Shown here: piece after piece, positions 41,325-50,228 of the stretch
Layout: every line of letters begins with the position of its first letter
Numbering within the stretch: the stretch's first letter is position 1
NCBI RefSeq assembly: GCF_029338195.1
Contig: NZ_CP119779.1
Span: 1,240,001 to 1,304,000 of the forward strand
Direction: 5' to 3'
DNA: 64,000 nt
From: Haloarcula litorea
Lineage (GTDB): Archaea > Halobacteriota > Halobacteria > Halobacteriales > Haloarculaceae
Notes under the pieces: generated by a model
The model's input: the letters and a program-made list of their open reading frames with translations, nothing else
What the model was told of the DNA's origin: nothing
Databases searched by the model: none
Translations under genes and position numbers: made by a program

Positions 41325-43382
41325 TCAGCCGTCCGACTCGTCGGCCGACCCCTCGTCGTCGGGGTCCTCGCCCGCCGAGAGGCCCGCCTCGTCGGGCCGG
41401 TCCAGCGCCCGTGCTGCGTCGCGGTGGTCGGAGTAGCCGTCGAACCACCGCGCGATGCGCTCGATGCGGTCGACGACGTGGCCCGGCTCGCCCGACCGCG
41501 AGAGTTCGTGGCCCTCGCGGGGGTAGCGGACCAGCCGGGTGTCGACGCCGTGTTTGCGGAGGCCCCGGTGGAACAGCTCGGCCGTGTTGGCCGGCGTGCG
41601 GTAGTCCCGGTCCGAATGTAGAAGCAGGGTCGGCGTGTCGACGGCGTCGGCGTGGGCGACCGGCGAGTGGTCCCAGAGGAACTCGGGGTCGTCCCACGGC
41701 GTCGCATCGAAGTCCCCCTCGACGAGCTTGTACGCGCCGTCGGTCGATCCGTAGAACCCCGTCAGGTCGTACACGCCACGCTGGGCGACGGCCGCCCGGA
41801 AGCGGTCGGTGTGGCCGACGGCCCAGGAGGTGAGGTAGCCCCCGAAGGAGCCGCCGGTGAGGAACACCTCGTCGGCGTCGACGCTCTCGCGGTCGGCGAC
41901 GGCCTCGGCGACCGCCAGTACGTCGGTCAGGGTCACCTCGCCCCAGTCGCGCTCGATGGCCTGCATGAACGCCTCGCCGTAGCCCGTCGAGCCCCGCGGA
42001 TTGGCCCAGGCGACGACGTACCCGCGGGCGGCCAGCGTCTGGAACTCGTGCCACATCGTCCCGCTCGCGGTCCACATCGCGTGGGGACCGCCGTGGACCT
42101 CGACGACCAGCGGGTGCTCGCCGTCGTCGCCGTCCTCGAACCCGGGCGGGGTGAGCACCCACCCCTCGACGCGGCCCTGTTCTGACTCGACGGTCAGCGG
42201 TTCGGGCTCGCCGACGGCCACCTCCTCGAGGTAGTCGGCGTTGAGGTGGGTCAGCCGTCGGTCCCCGTCGTCGCCGACCAGGAACACGTCGCCGGGGTGG
42301 TCGGCCTCGCTGCGGGTGACCGCGACGGCGTCCTCTCCGGCGTCGAGACCGTCGACGCTCCCCCCTCGGAACAGGCGCTCGGGCTCGCCGCTCCCGTCGC
42401 CCGTCGCTTCCCAGACGGCCGTCGCGCCCTCGTCGGGCGTCGTGAAGTAGAGCGTCTCCCCGTCGGGTCCCCAGACCGGCGCGGCGTCCAGGCCCAGCGT
42501 GCGGTCGAGGGGTGCGGTCACGTCGTGGACCGTCTCGCTCGTCCGGTCGTAGACGTGCAACTCGACGGGCTGCATCGAGACGCGCTCGCGCTCGCTGTGG
42601 AGGTGGGCGACCCGGCCGTCTTCGGTCGCGGTCAGCGCCGCGGCCCACCCCGACGAGCGGTGGACCTGCTCGCTGTCCCCGGCCGCGAGGTCGTGGGCCA
42701 CGATGTCGTAGCGCACGTCGTCGTCGGGGTCCTCGCCGACCCGGTGGGCGGCGACGTACAGCGTCTCGGCGTCCCCGAAGGTCGGGCTCGCGTGGTCGTG
42801 GTCGCAGTCGGTGACCCGTTCCACCTCGTCGTCGGCCAGCGAGACGACGTACGCCTGCGGGCGCGCGCCGTCGAAGTACCGCTCGGCGGTCCGGTAGACG
42901 GTGCGGTCGATCACGCGGGGGTCCGGCTCCTCTGGCTCGTACTCCTGGGGGACCGCGCGGTCCCGGTCGTTCTCGCGGTCCTCGGGTGTGACCCGCTGGA
43001 GGAAGGCGATTTGTGTCCCGTCGGGGCTCCACTCGATGCTCGAGACGCCGCCGACCACGTCGGTCACCTGCCGGGCCTCGCCGCCGTCGGTCGGCAGGAC
43101 CCAGAGCTGCTGGCGGTCGTCGTCGGCCCCGCGGGTTGAGGTGAACGCCAGGCGGTCGCCGGAGGGCGACCAGCGCGGTTCGGCGTCCTCGCCCTCGGCC
43201 AGCGTGAACCGCCGCGTCGCGCCGCCGTCGCTCGGGACGACGTGGACGGTGCGCTCGTAGGACTCCTCGTCCGTCGGGACTCGCTTCACGAACGCCACCC
43301 GGTCGCCGTCCGGCGAGAGCCGGGGGTCCTCGGGGACGGCGACGTCGTGGAAGTCCGCTGCCTCGATGGGTCGGCCGGTCAT
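41325..43382 (-). CDS. S9 prolyl oligopeptidase-family serine peptidase
   Basis: A 685-residue acylaminoacyl-peptidase/dipeptidyl-peptidase-like enzyme. The N-terminal ~420 residues are beta-propeller with WSPSGDRLAFTSTR-like repeats. The C-terminal alpha/beta-hydrolase domain (about 425-650) has the oxyanion region PLVVEVHGGPHAMW, nucleophile GGSFGGYLTSW, Asp in LHSDRDYRTP and His in YPREGHELSRSG. No signal peptide, so it acts in the cytoplasm on short peptides. It ends with an acidic Asp/Glu tail. The promoter region is the 39 nt after the IMPACT gene. Confidence 0.95.
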   Translation of the reverse strand: MTGRPIEAADFHDVAVPEDPRLSPDGDRVAFVKRVPTDEESYERTVHVVPSDGGATRRFTLAEGEDAEPRWSPSGDRLAFTSTRGADDDRQQLWVLPTDGGEARQVTDVVGGVSSIEWSPDGTQIAFLQRVTPEDRENDRDRAVPQEYEPEEPDPRVIDRTVYRTAERYFDGARPQAYVVSLADDEVERVTDCDHDHASPTFGDAETLYVAAHRVGEDPDDDVRYDIVAHDLAAGDSEQVHRSSGWAAALTATEDGRVAHLHSERERVSMQPVELHVYDRTSETVHDVTAPLDRTLGLDAAPVWGPDGETLYFTTPDEGATAVWEATGDGSGEPERLFRGGSVDGLDAGEDAVAVTRSEADHPGDVFLVGDDGDRRLTHLNADYLEEVAVGEPEPLTVESEQGRVEGWVLTPPGFEDGDDGEHPLVVEVHGGPHAMWTASGTMWHEFQTLAARGYVVAWANPRGSTGYGEAFMQAIERDWGEVTLTDVLAVAEAVADRESVDADEVFLTGGSFGGYLTSWAVGHTDRFRAAVAQRGVYDLTGFYGSTDGAYKLVEGDFDATPWDDPEFLWDHSPVAHADAVDTPTLLLHSDRDYRTPANTAELFHRGLRKHGVDTRLVRYPREGHELSRSGEPGHVVDRIERIARWFDGYSDHRDAARALDRPDEAGLSAGEDPDDEGSADESDG

Positions 43383-43421
43383 ACCGCCTCCTGTGGGGCG
43401 TCACTCAAAGCAGTTCGGGCC

Positions 43422-44033
43422 TCAGCGGTTCGTGCCGCCGTCGATGTCGGCCCGACCGCTGGTGGCGCTCCGGATGCGGTCCCGCAGGGCCGCGCCGTCG
43501 GCCTCGGGGACCCGGACCGCGAAGGCCACGTCTTCGGCGTAGTCGGCCTCGAACTCGACGCCGGCCGATTCGAGCAGGCCGCGGACGCTGCCCGAGTCGT
43601 CGTAGGCGACGGTGACGGTGAACCGCTCGTGGGGGACCGTCTCGACGACGCCGGCGGCGTCGACGCCCTCCTTGACCGCCCGCGAGTACGCCCGGGCCAG
43701 CCCGCCGACGCCGAGGTTCGTCCCGCCGTAGTAGCGGGTGACGACGGCGACGACGTTCTCTAAGTCCCGCTGTTGCAGGACGTTCAGCGCGGGCTTGCCG
43801 GCGCTGCCGCCGGGCTCGCCGTCGTCGCTGGAATACTCCCGGAACGGCGAGGCCCGCACCCGGTAGGCCGGGACGTTGTGGGTCGCGTCGTCGTACTCCG
43901 TCCGGACCCGCTCGACGAACTCCTCGGCGGCGTCGACGGACTCGGCGGGGGCGACGTGGCCGACGAACTCCGAGCCCCGGACTTCGAACGCCGCGCTGGC
44001 GCGCTCGCCGACGGTACGGTAGGACTCGCTCAC
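43422..44033 (-). CDS. IMPACT/YigZ (UPF0029) family protein
   Basis: A 203-residue protein. The IMPACT N-domain (about 1-130) has the family signature ENVVAVVTRYYGGTNLGVGGLARAY, and the second domain is the YigZ C-terminal ferredoxin-like fold. Eukaryotic IMPACT modulates translation through GCN1; bacterial YigZ may bind elongation-factor-like partners; the archaeal role is unknown. GTG 44033 overlaps the ferredoxin stop as GTGA, so it is the last gene of the hisB operon. Confidence 0.9.
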   Translation of the reverse strand: MSESYRTVGERASAAFEVRGSEFVGHVAPAESVDAAEEFVERVRTEYDDATHNVPAYRVRASPFREYSSDDGEPGGSAGKPALNVLQQRDLENVVAVVTRYYGGTNLGVGGLARAYSRAVKEGVDAAGVVETVPHERFTVTVAYDDSGSVRGLLESAGVEFEADYAEDVAFAVRVPEADGAALRDRIRSATSGRADIDGGTNR

Positions 44034-44383
44034 TCCCCGCCCTCACCCCCGCTCCCGGCCCCGCCGCTCGATTCTCGCCCGCCCCACACCCGCTTGTCCA
44101 GCAGTTCGACGCGCATCCCGTCGCGGACGGCGAGCTGGCAGGCCAGCCGCGGGTAGCCGAAGCGGTCGGCGAGGTCGTCGTGCCAGTGGTCGGGCTCGGG
44201 CGCGTCCAGCAGGCGCACGCCGCAGGTGGCACACAGCCCCCGGCCGCCGCAGTTGAGCCGTCGGGCGTACCGCCCGTGGGGGCTCAGGTCCGCCGCCAGC
44301 AGCGCGTCCCGGAGCGGCTGGCCGGCCTCGGCGGTCACCGCGTGGGTCTCGCCGTCGGGCGTCTCGACGGTGATCGTCGCCAT
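44030..44383 (-). CDS. Plant-type 2Fe-2S ferredoxin
   Basis: A 117-residue ferredoxin with cluster ligands in LNCGGRGLCATCGVRL and the distal Cys in RLACQLAV, the C-x5-C-x2-C...C arrangement of fer2 proteins. It ends in a Gly/Ser-rich tail. The electron partner is unknown. Placed between the ACT-domain regulator and IMPACT gene with 1-nt and overlapping junctions, so it is part of a tight operon. Confidence 0.9.
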   Translation of the reverse strand: MATITVETPDGETHAVTAEAGQPLRDALLAADLSPHGRYARRLNCGGRGLCATCGVRLLDAPEPDHWHDDLADRFGYPRLACQLAVRDGMRVELLDKRVWGGRESSGGAGSGGEGGE

Positions 44384-44384
44384 C

Positions 44385-44888
44385 TCAGGCCAGCTCGATG
44401 GTGCGGACGAACGGCATCGTCCGGATCTCGTTGATGAGGTCGCCAGGCAGCTCCTCGTCGGTGATGACGTACAGCACCGCCTCGTCGGTGAACTCCGGGT
44501 CCTCGGTCAGCACCTGGCGGATTGGGATGTCCCGGTCGGCGATGGCGCTCGTGACCTCGGCGACGATGCCGGACTCGGTGGCCGCCCGGACGCGGACGGT
44601 CATCGCCGTCAGGTCGAGCACGGGAGCCAGGTCGAGCAGGCTGGGCACCGCCGAGATGTTCCGGAAGATGCGCCGCAGCTCCTCGTCTTCGAGGATGGCC
44701 TCCGTGGTCGCGTTGACCACCCGGCGGTCCACGTCGGCCTCGCGGGCGATGCCGGTGTTGGGGATCTCGATCCCCCCCGAGACCACACGGCCGTCCTCGT
44801 TGACCGAGAACCCCCGCTCCAGCAGGAGGCGGACGACGGCCTGCTGGCCCGGCGAGTCCTCGAACTTCCGCATAATCTGGTCGAACAT
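44385..44888 (-). CDS. ACT-domain amino-acid regulator (COG2150-like)
   Basis: A 167-residue protein: an N-terminal winged-helix-like region (about 1-85; AVVRLLLERGFSVNEDGRVVS) and a C-terminal ACT domain (about 90-165; MTVRVRAATESGIVAEVTSAIAD). Members are annotated as regulators of amino-acid metabolism, and the position 4 nt after hisB suggests a link with histidine or general amino-acid synthesis. A ligand is not determinable. Confidence 0.9.
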   Translation of the reverse strand: MFDQIMRKFEDSPGQQAVVRLLLERGFSVNEDGRVVSGGIEIPNTGIAREADVDRRVVNATTEAILEDEELRRIFRNISAVPSLLDLAPVLDLTAMTVRVRAATESGIVAEVTSAIADRDIPIRQVLTEDPEFTDEAVLYVITDEELPGDLINEIRTMPFVRTIELA

Positions 44889-44892
44889 CCGG

Positions 44893-45483
44893 CTACAGTT
44901 CGCCCTTCGTGCTGGCGACGTCGCCGCGGCGCTCGTCGATCCGGGTCGCGTCGTCCAGCGCGCGGGCCAGCCCCTTGAACAGCGCCTCGATCTCGTGGTG
45001 GGCGTTCCCGCCCTCGATCTCGCAGTGCAGCGTCAGGCCGGCGTTGGTCGCCAGCGAGCGACAGAAGTGCCGGGCCATCCGGCTCGTCAGCCCGCCGACC
45101 CGCCCCTGGGAGAACTCCCCCTCGAAGGCGAAGTACGGGCGGCCCGAGACGTCGACGACGACGCCGGCGACCGCCTCGTCGAGCGGTACCCGCCGGTCGG
45201 CGAACCGCTCGATGCCACGCTTCTCGCCCAGCGCCTCGTCGAAGGCCTCGCCCAGCGTGATCGCCACGTCCTCGACGGTGTGGTGGTCGTCGATCTCCAG
45301 GTCGCCGTCGCAGTCGACGGTCAGGTCGAACAGGCCGTGGGTGGCGAAGGCGTCGAGCATGTGGTCGAAGAAGCCGATGCCGGTGTCGACGGTCGAGTCG
45401 CCGTCCCCGTCGACGTCGAGCGTCACCTCGATGTCCGTCTCGGCCGTCTCGCGGGTGACGGCCGCCGTGCGCGCCTCGCTCAT
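44893..45483 (-). CDS. hisB: Imidazoleglycerol-phosphate dehydratase
   Basis: A 196-residue HisB catalysing the sixth step of histidine synthesis. Mn ligands sit in [28 protein letters not shown] and [12 protein letters not shown]. It is monofunctional; no phosphatase domain is present. Heads the operon hisB-ACT regulator-ferredoxin-IMPACT. AAATAG about 23-28 nt upstream is a weak TATA box. hisI and hisA lie within 10 kb in separate units. Confidence 0.97.
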   Translation of the reverse strand: MSEARTAAVTRETAETDIEVTLDVDGDGDSTVDTGIGFFDHMLDAFATHGLFDLTVDCDGDLEIDDHHTVEDVAITLGEAFDEALGEKRGIERFADRRVPLDEAVAGVVVDVSGRPYFAFEGEFSQGRVGGLTSRMARHFCRSLATNAGLTLHCEIEGGNAHHEIEALFKGLARALDDATRIDERRGDVASTKGEL

Positions 45484-45596
45484 ACCGTATCCGTGTCGGC
45501 CCGGCTATTTGGTGATTGCGTCCCCGCTGTCGCCACAGCCGCCGTCTGGATCGGCGCGCGGTCGAACTGCTTCCCTCGCCGACCGCTGGCGACACC

Positions 45597-45602
45597 AATA
45601 AG
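45597..45602 (+). promoter_or_regulatory. Promoter TATA box of the phosphohexomutase gene
   Basis: AATAAG lies 27-32 nt before ATG 45629, consistent with a leaderless transcript divergent from hisB. Confidence 0.5.
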
Positions 45603-45628
45603 CCCGTCGCCGACAGAGACCCGACCGA

Positions 45629-46993
45629 ATGCACGTGTTCGGGTCCAGCGGCGTTCGGGGCGTCGCTGGCGAGGAGGTGACGGCGGCGTCAGTCCTGCGG
45701 GTGGCACAGGCGGCCGGCAGCGTCTGGGCCGGCGACCACGACCGCGTGGCGGTCGCTCGGGACACGCGGACGACGGGACGGACCTTCGCCAACGCGGCGA
45801 CGGCCGGGCTGACCGGCGCGGGCTTCGACGTCGACCGGCTCGGCGTCGTCCCGACCCCCGGCCTCCAGGCCCACTGCGAGCGGGCGGGGGTCCCCGGGGT
45901 GATGGTGACCGCGAGCCACAACCCGCCGGCGTACAACGGGATCAAGCTGATCGGCGGCGAGGGCGTCGAGCTCACCCGCGAGACGCTGGACCGCGTCGAG
46001 GCGGCGATGGAGGGCGACGCCCCGACGGTGGCGTGGGACGGGACGGGGACGGACCGCCGGGTCGAGGCGGCCCGGCGGCGCTACCGCGAGGAGCTCCTCG
46101 ACGCCGTCGACCGCGAGCGCATCGCCGACGCCGACCTCACCGTCGTCGTCGACCCCGGCCACGGCGCGGGGTCGCTGACAAGCCCAGACCTGTTCCGAGA
46201 GCTGGGCTGTACGGTCCACACCGTCAACGCACAGCCGGACGGTCACTTCCCCGGGCGGGACCCCGAACCCGTCGCGGCCAACCTCGGGGACCTGCGGGCC
46301 TACGTCGCGGCGACCGACGCCGACCTGGGGATCGCCCACGACGGCGACGCCGACCGGGCGATGTTCGTCGACGGCACCGGCGACCACGTCGAGGGCGACG
46401 CGGCGCTTGCGGCCCTGGCCGCGGCGGAACTGGACGCTGGCGACGGCGTCGTCTCCGCGGTCAACGCCTCCCAGCGGCTGGTCGACGTCGTCGAGGACGC
46501 CGGCGCGACGCTGTCGCTGACGCCCATCGGCTCGACCCACATCGTCAGCCGCATCCGGGCGATGCAGGAGCGGGGCACCCACGTCGCCCTCGCCGGCGAG
46601 GGCAACGGCGGGGTCCTGTTCCCGGACTACCGGATCGCCCGCGACGGGGCCTACACCGCCGCGCGGTTCTGCGAACTCGTCGCGGAGACGCCGGCCCGCG
46701 ACCTGGTCGCGCCCTACGACGACTACTACAACGTCCGCCGGAACCTCAACGTCGCCGGCGACGGCGAGCGGGCGGCGATGCTCGACGGGATCGAGGCCTA
46801 CGCCGGCGACGCCGCCGCCGACCTCGACACTACCGACGGCTGGCGGCTGGACTACGGCGACGGCTGGGTGCTGGCCCGCCCCTCGGGCACGGAGCCGGTC
46901 GTCCGCGTCTACGCCGAGGCGCGGACGCCCGAGCGGGCCGAAGAGCTGGCGGGGGAGATGGTCGACGCGGCCAAGGCCGCGGCCGAGCGGTAG
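45629..46993 (+). CDS. glmM: Phosphoglucosamine/phosphomannomutase family protein
   Basis: A 454-residue alpha-D-phosphohexomutase with all four signatures: phosphoserine loop VTASHNPPAYNG, metal-binding HDGDADRAM, sugar-binding GEGNGGVLFPDY and phosphate-binding RPSGTEPVVRVY. It interconverts hexose 1- and 6-phosphates, supplying glucosamine-1-P, mannose-1-P or glucose-1-P for glycan synthesis. Substrate specificity between GlmM and ManB cannot be set from the sequence; the symbol is tentative. Confidence 0.88.
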   Translation: MHVFGSSGVRGVAGEEVTAASVLRVAQAAGSVWAGDHDRVAVARDTRTTGRTFANAATAGLTGAGFDVDRLGVVPTPGLQAHCERAGVPGVMVTASHNPPAYNGIKLIGGEGVELTRETLDRVEAAMEGDAPTVAWDGTGTDRRVEAARRRYREELLDAVDRERIADADLTVVVDPGHGAGSLTSPDLFRELGCTVHTVNAQPDGHFPGRDPEPVAANLGDLRAYVAATDADLGIAHDGDADRAMFVDGTGDHVEGDAALAALAAAELDAGDGVVSAVNASQRLVDVVEDAGATLSLTPIGSTHIVSRIRAMQERGTHVALAGEGNGGVLFPDYRIARDGAYTAARFCELVAETPARDLVAPYDDYYNVRRNLNVAGDGERAAMLDGIEAYAGDAAADLDTTDGWRLDYGDGWVLARPSGTEPVVRVYAEARTPERAEELAGEMVDAAKAAAER

Positions 46994-47030
46994 AGCGGTC
47001 CCCGAGCGGCGGCTCTCGGAGGCCGACTCG

Positions 47031-48143
47031 CTACAGCGGGTCGTGTGCCGCGAGCGCGTCCTCGATGGCCGACCGCTCCTCGCGGGCGGCCCGCAGGTCC
47101 CGCTCGACCGCGCCGCTTGCCAGTCGCTCGTGCTCCTCGTCGGTCAGCTCCGCCCGCGCGACGGCGCTCTCGCGCAGGCGCTCGTAGTCCTCGCGGTCGG
47201 CCAGTGCGCGCACGTCCCGCAGGCGTGCGACGACGGTCTCGTCGGCGAAGCTCGCGACGACGCGGCGGTACTCCCGGGCCAGCCACGGCAGGTGGTCGGC
47301 CGGCGGCGGCGGCCAGCCGACCGTCAGCGGCTCGGCGTCGAGGTTCCGGAGGTAGGTCCGCCGGGTGGCGACGGCCCGCTGGAGCGCCGCCGCGTCGTCG
47401 ACGTAGTGGGCCAGCTTCGAGGCCGAGTAGTCGGCGTACTCCAGCAGCGTCGGCACCGGCTCCGTGCCCGCCTCGTGGTCGCGGACGTACGCGAGCAGGT
47501 CGTCGGGCGGCGGCGTGAACTCGACGAGCGGGAACGCCTCCGTCCGCTCGACCAGCGCGAGCAGCTCCCGGGCGGGCGCGTCGCTGCGGAACTCGCGGAA
47601 CGCCTCGCGGACGGCGTCGTCGTAGGCCCCGACGGGCTCGCGCAGCCGGTCGACCGGGGCGTCGAGGTCGGCGTCGCCGAGCCGCCGGAGCCGCTCGAGC
47701 TCGGCGACGCGCTCGTCCAGTTCGTCGAGCCGGCGGCGGGCGGCCCGCCGGGCGTCCGCGTAGTCCTCGCGGGCCCGCTCCCACTCGTCGAGGCGGCCGA
47801 CGAGGTCGCCGACGGGCTCCAGTTTCCGGCGCGCGGTCTCGAAGTCGGCCTCCGAGAGCCGCCGCTGCTGGAGGTAGTCGTCGACGGCCTCGAACGTCTC
47901 CCGCTCGGGCAGGTCCTCGTCGAGGTCCTCCGCCAGCGTGGCGACGGCCCCCTGGAACTCCGTGAACGCCTTGAAGTCGCCGCTGCCGGTCGCCCGGCCC
48001 TCGTAGCGGTCCAGCAGGTCGAGCAGTTCGCGGTAGGCCTCCCGGCAGCGACGCAACTGGGTCTCCCCGACCGTCTCGACGCGCTCGCGAGCCCGCTCCA
48101 GGTCGTCGGCGGCCGTCCGGAGGTCGCGTGCGGCGTCGGCCAT
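47031..48143 (-). CDS. Haloarchaeal coiled-coil protein of unknown function
   Basis: A 370-residue acidic/basic helical protein with extended coiled-coil regions (ARRAARRRLDELDERVAELERLRR). Tyr/Leu/Trp-rich segments occur near 270-300 (VGWPPPPADHLPWLAREYRR). I associate it with a haloarchaea-only family (possibly DUF7118) without certainty. Its ATG overlaps the hisI stop (TGATG), so it is cotranscribed with hisI. No enzymatic motif is visible. Confidence 0.75.
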   Translation of the reverse strand: MADAARDLRTAADDLERARERVETVGETQLRRCREAYRELLDLLDRYEGRATGSGDFKAFTEFQGAVATLAEDLDEDLPERETFEAVDDYLQQRRLSEADFETARRKLEPVGDLVGRLDEWERAREDYADARRAARRRLDELDERVAELERLRRLGDADLDAPVDRLREPVGAYDDAVREAFREFRSDAPARELLALVERTEAFPLVEFTPPPDDLLAYVRDHEAGTEPVPTLLEYADYSASKLAHYVDDAAALQRAVATRRTYLRNLDAEPLTVGWPPPPADHLPWLAREYRRVVASFADETVVARLRDVRALADREDYERLRESAVARAELTDEEHERLASGAVERDLRAAREERSAIEDALAAHDPL

Positions 48144-48505
48144 CAGTAGACGTCGTCCGGGTCGAACACCTGCTCGCCGACGGCCTCGCCGTCGACGGTC
48201 CGGTAGAAACAGGACTCGTGGCCGGTGTGGCAGGCCCCGCCGGTCTGGTCGACCAGGTAGAGGACGGCGTCGCCGTCGCAGTCGACCCGGATCTCGGACA
48301 GCTCCTGCGTGTGGCCGCTGGTCGCGCCCTTCTTCCAGAGTTCGTCGCGGCTCCGGGAGTAGTAGTGCGCGTAGCCCGTCTCCCGGGACCGCTCCAGCGC
48401 CCGCTCGGTGACGTACGCGAGCATCAGCACCTCGCCGGAGTCGGCGTCCTGTGCGACCGCCGGGAGGTACTCCTGCTCGTCGAACGCGAGGTCGACCTCG
48501 GTCAT
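48143..48505 (-). CDS. hisI: Phosphoribosyl-AMP cyclohydrolase
   Basis: A 120-residue HisI opening the adenine ring in the third step of histidine synthesis. Conserved blocks are [27 protein letters not shown], the Mg/Zn ligands in [12 protein letters not shown] and [16 protein letters not shown]. HisE is not fused. It is followed by the coiled-coil protein in an operon. Downstream of the start (upstream region) lies the repeat-rich spacer at 48506-48716. Confidence 0.97.
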   Translation of the reverse strand: MTEVDLAFDEQEYLPAVAQDADSGEVLMLAYVTERALERSRETGYAHYYSRSRDELWKKGATSGHTQELSEIRVDCDGDAVLYLVDQTGGACHTGHESCFYRTVDGEAVGEQVFDPDDVY

Positions 48506-48542
48506 ACCGGAGGGTGGCCCGTCTCGGAGATAGGTCTTTTGT

Positions 48543-48684
48543 GCGCGAGGGGCGCGAGCGAAGCGAGCGGCCCTCGAGAGCGAGCGGGGAGGAACGACCC
48601 GCGAGCCGTGGAGCGGGCGCGAGGGGCGCGAGCGAAGCGAGCGGCCCTCGAAAGCGAGCGGGGAGGAACGACCCGCGAGCCGTG
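48543..48684. repeat. Two 68-bp direct repeats forming hairpins with GAGCGAAGCGA loops
   Basis: Copies at 48543-48610 and 48617-48684 (74-bp period) differ at one base. Each contains GAGCGAAGCGA (48556-48566; 48630-48640) flanked by CGAGGGGCGC and GCGGCCCTCG, a 10-bp stem with one G-G mismatch. Shared flanks GGAGGAACGACCCGCGAGCC follow. The spacer separates the hisI and prepilin peptidase genes and has no coding signal. The loop recurs at 63891-63901 and 63943-63953. Confidence 0.85.
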
Positions 48685-48716
48685 TGGTGGGGGCCGCGGA
48701 GCGGGCGCGCCCCTCG

Positions 48717-49658
48717 TTACGCCAGCCCCGCCAGCACCAGCAGCGCGTACAGCACGTCCCCGACCGTCAACGCGACCACCAGGCCGACGAACGTCGGGAC
48801 GAGGAACGGGATGCCGGGGGAGATCCACACCACGCGCTCGGTCGCGAGGATGTCCAGCCCGTCACGGAGTTTCGCCGGCGTCGTCCCGTAGGCCGACCCC
48901 TCGACGTCGTCGAGGAACCGCCGGGCTCCCCAGGGGTCGTCGGGCGCGCCGCCGTCGGTGGCGACCGCACCGTCCCCGGGGTCCTCGAAGGTCCGGGGCA
49001 GCGACTCGGGGTCACGGTAGCGGTCGGGGTCGGTCCGCAGCTCGGCGAGCGTCGCGTCGCGCCACCGGAGGTACATCCGCAGTGCGTCGAGGTCCAGTCC
49101 CTGCCGGGTGACGCCGTCCGGGCCTTCGAGCAGGCGGCCGTGTTCGCCGGGGACGTCGTCGACGGCGACGGGCTTCCCGACGAACATCACCGGCGAGAGG
49201 TGGCCGCGGAGGAGGTTCCGGCCGGCGACGGCCAGCGGGTACGCCAGCCCCGCCAGCACGGTGTTCGAGAGGACCGTCAGCGAGAACACGCCCAGCGCGG
49301 AGGGGAGCAGCGGGAGCGTCACGCCCGCGAGGCGGTAGACGGGGTAGACCGGGAAGAGGACGGCGACGACGCCGAAGGCCTTCGCGTCGGCCAGGCCGTA
49401 GCCGCCGACGTACCAGAAGCCGTAGGCCAGCGGGAGGACGAAGCCGACGCTGACGGCCACCCGGACGAAGAACCCGCGACCGCCGACCGCACCGGTCGCG
49501 ACCTCGTAGCTCTGCCAGAGCAGCAACACGCCGGCGAGCAGTGCCAGCGGCAGCCACGTCCGGTCGGGGACGCGGCGGGTCTCGACGTCGCGGTAGGCGG
49601 CCCACCCGAAGACGGGAACCGCGAGCAGGCGCAGCAGGTCCGGTATCGACCCCAGCAC
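48717..49658 (-). CDS. Archaeal type IV prepilin/preflagellin peptidase (A24 family)
   Basis: A 313-residue membrane aspartic peptidase with about six helices. The two catalytic Asp lie in [15 protein letters not shown] (first) and [12 protein letters not shown] (second; the family GxGD has become GLAD). A hydrophilic domain (about 170-265, Asp/Arg-rich) lies between helices, a haloarchaeal feature. It processes class III signals such as that of the pilin at 33632-34183 and of archaellins. The gene is monocistronic, preceded by a 99-nt gap. Confidence 0.9.
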   Translation of the reverse strand: MLGSIPDLLRLLAVPVFGWAAYRDVETRRVPDRTWLPLALLAGVLLLWQSYEVATGAVGGRGFFVRVAVSVGFVLPLAYGFWYVGGYGLADAKAFGVVAVLFPVYPVYRLAGVTLPLLPSALGVFSLTVLSNTVLAGLAYPLAVAGRNLLRGHLSPVMFVGKPVAVDDVPGEHGRLLEGPDGVTRQGLDLDALRMYLRWRDATLAELRTDPDRYRDPESLPRTFEDPGDGAVATDGGAPDDPWGARRFLDDVEGSAYGTTPAKLRDGLDILATERVVWISPGIPFLVPTFVGLVVALTVGDVLYALLVLAGLA

Positions 49659-49757
49659 GGCCTGTCGTCGCGCGGCGACGCGCCTAACTGTTCCGATGGC
49701 CGGTCGGGCGACTGTGGGCGTGGCTGCCGAAGAGAACCGCGAGAACTGCGGGACCGT

Positions 49758-50147
49758 CTATATGACGCGGTTCTGCAGGTAGTCGAGGTGCTTGGCGTTG
49801 TAGACGATCTTGACCTCGTCGGCGTCGGGGCTGCCGATGCAGGTCAGGCGGACGTTCTTGTCCTCGACCTCCTCGTCGGAGAGGATCTGCTGCATGTCCA
49901 TGTCGATCTCGCCCTCGAGGACGATCGCCGCACAGTTCGCACAGGCACCGGCGCGACACGAGAAGGGCCAGTCGTAGCCCTGGGCCTCGGCCGCCTCGAG
50001 GATGTACTCGCCTTCGTTGACGTCCAGGGAGCCGTGGTCCTCGTCCGAGAGATCGAGGTCCGCGGCCTCCGCGAAGACGTCGTCGTCGTACATGTCCCAG
50101 CCGTTGTCGTCCACTACTTCGTAGTTAAGGTACTCTACCGTGGGCAT
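49758..50147 (-). CDS. fer: Halophilic 2Fe-2S ferredoxin
   Basis: A 129-residue plant-type ferredoxin with the halophilic acidic N-terminal insertion (about 10-45) and cluster loop [22 protein letters not shown] with the distal Cys in LTCIGSPD. Its length and sequence match the abundant haloarchaeal ferredoxin, electron acceptor for 2-oxoacid:ferredoxin oxidoreductases. ATG 50147 is chosen over the GTG one codon upstream. TCTAAC near 50170-50175 is the probable TATA region. Confidence 0.95.
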   Translation of the reverse strand: MPTVEYLNYEVVDDNGWDMYDDDVFAEAADLDLSDEDHGSLDVNEGEYILEAAEAQGYDWPFSCRAGACANCAAIVLEGEIDMDMQQILSDEEVEDKNVRLTCIGSPDADEVKIVYNAKHLDYLQNRVI

Positions 50148-50228
50148 CACGGCGAGGTTCGGCCCCCGACTTGTTAGACTTTGCCCTTCGGGACGCGACG
50201 GCGACGATTGTGGGGGACGGCGAGGGGC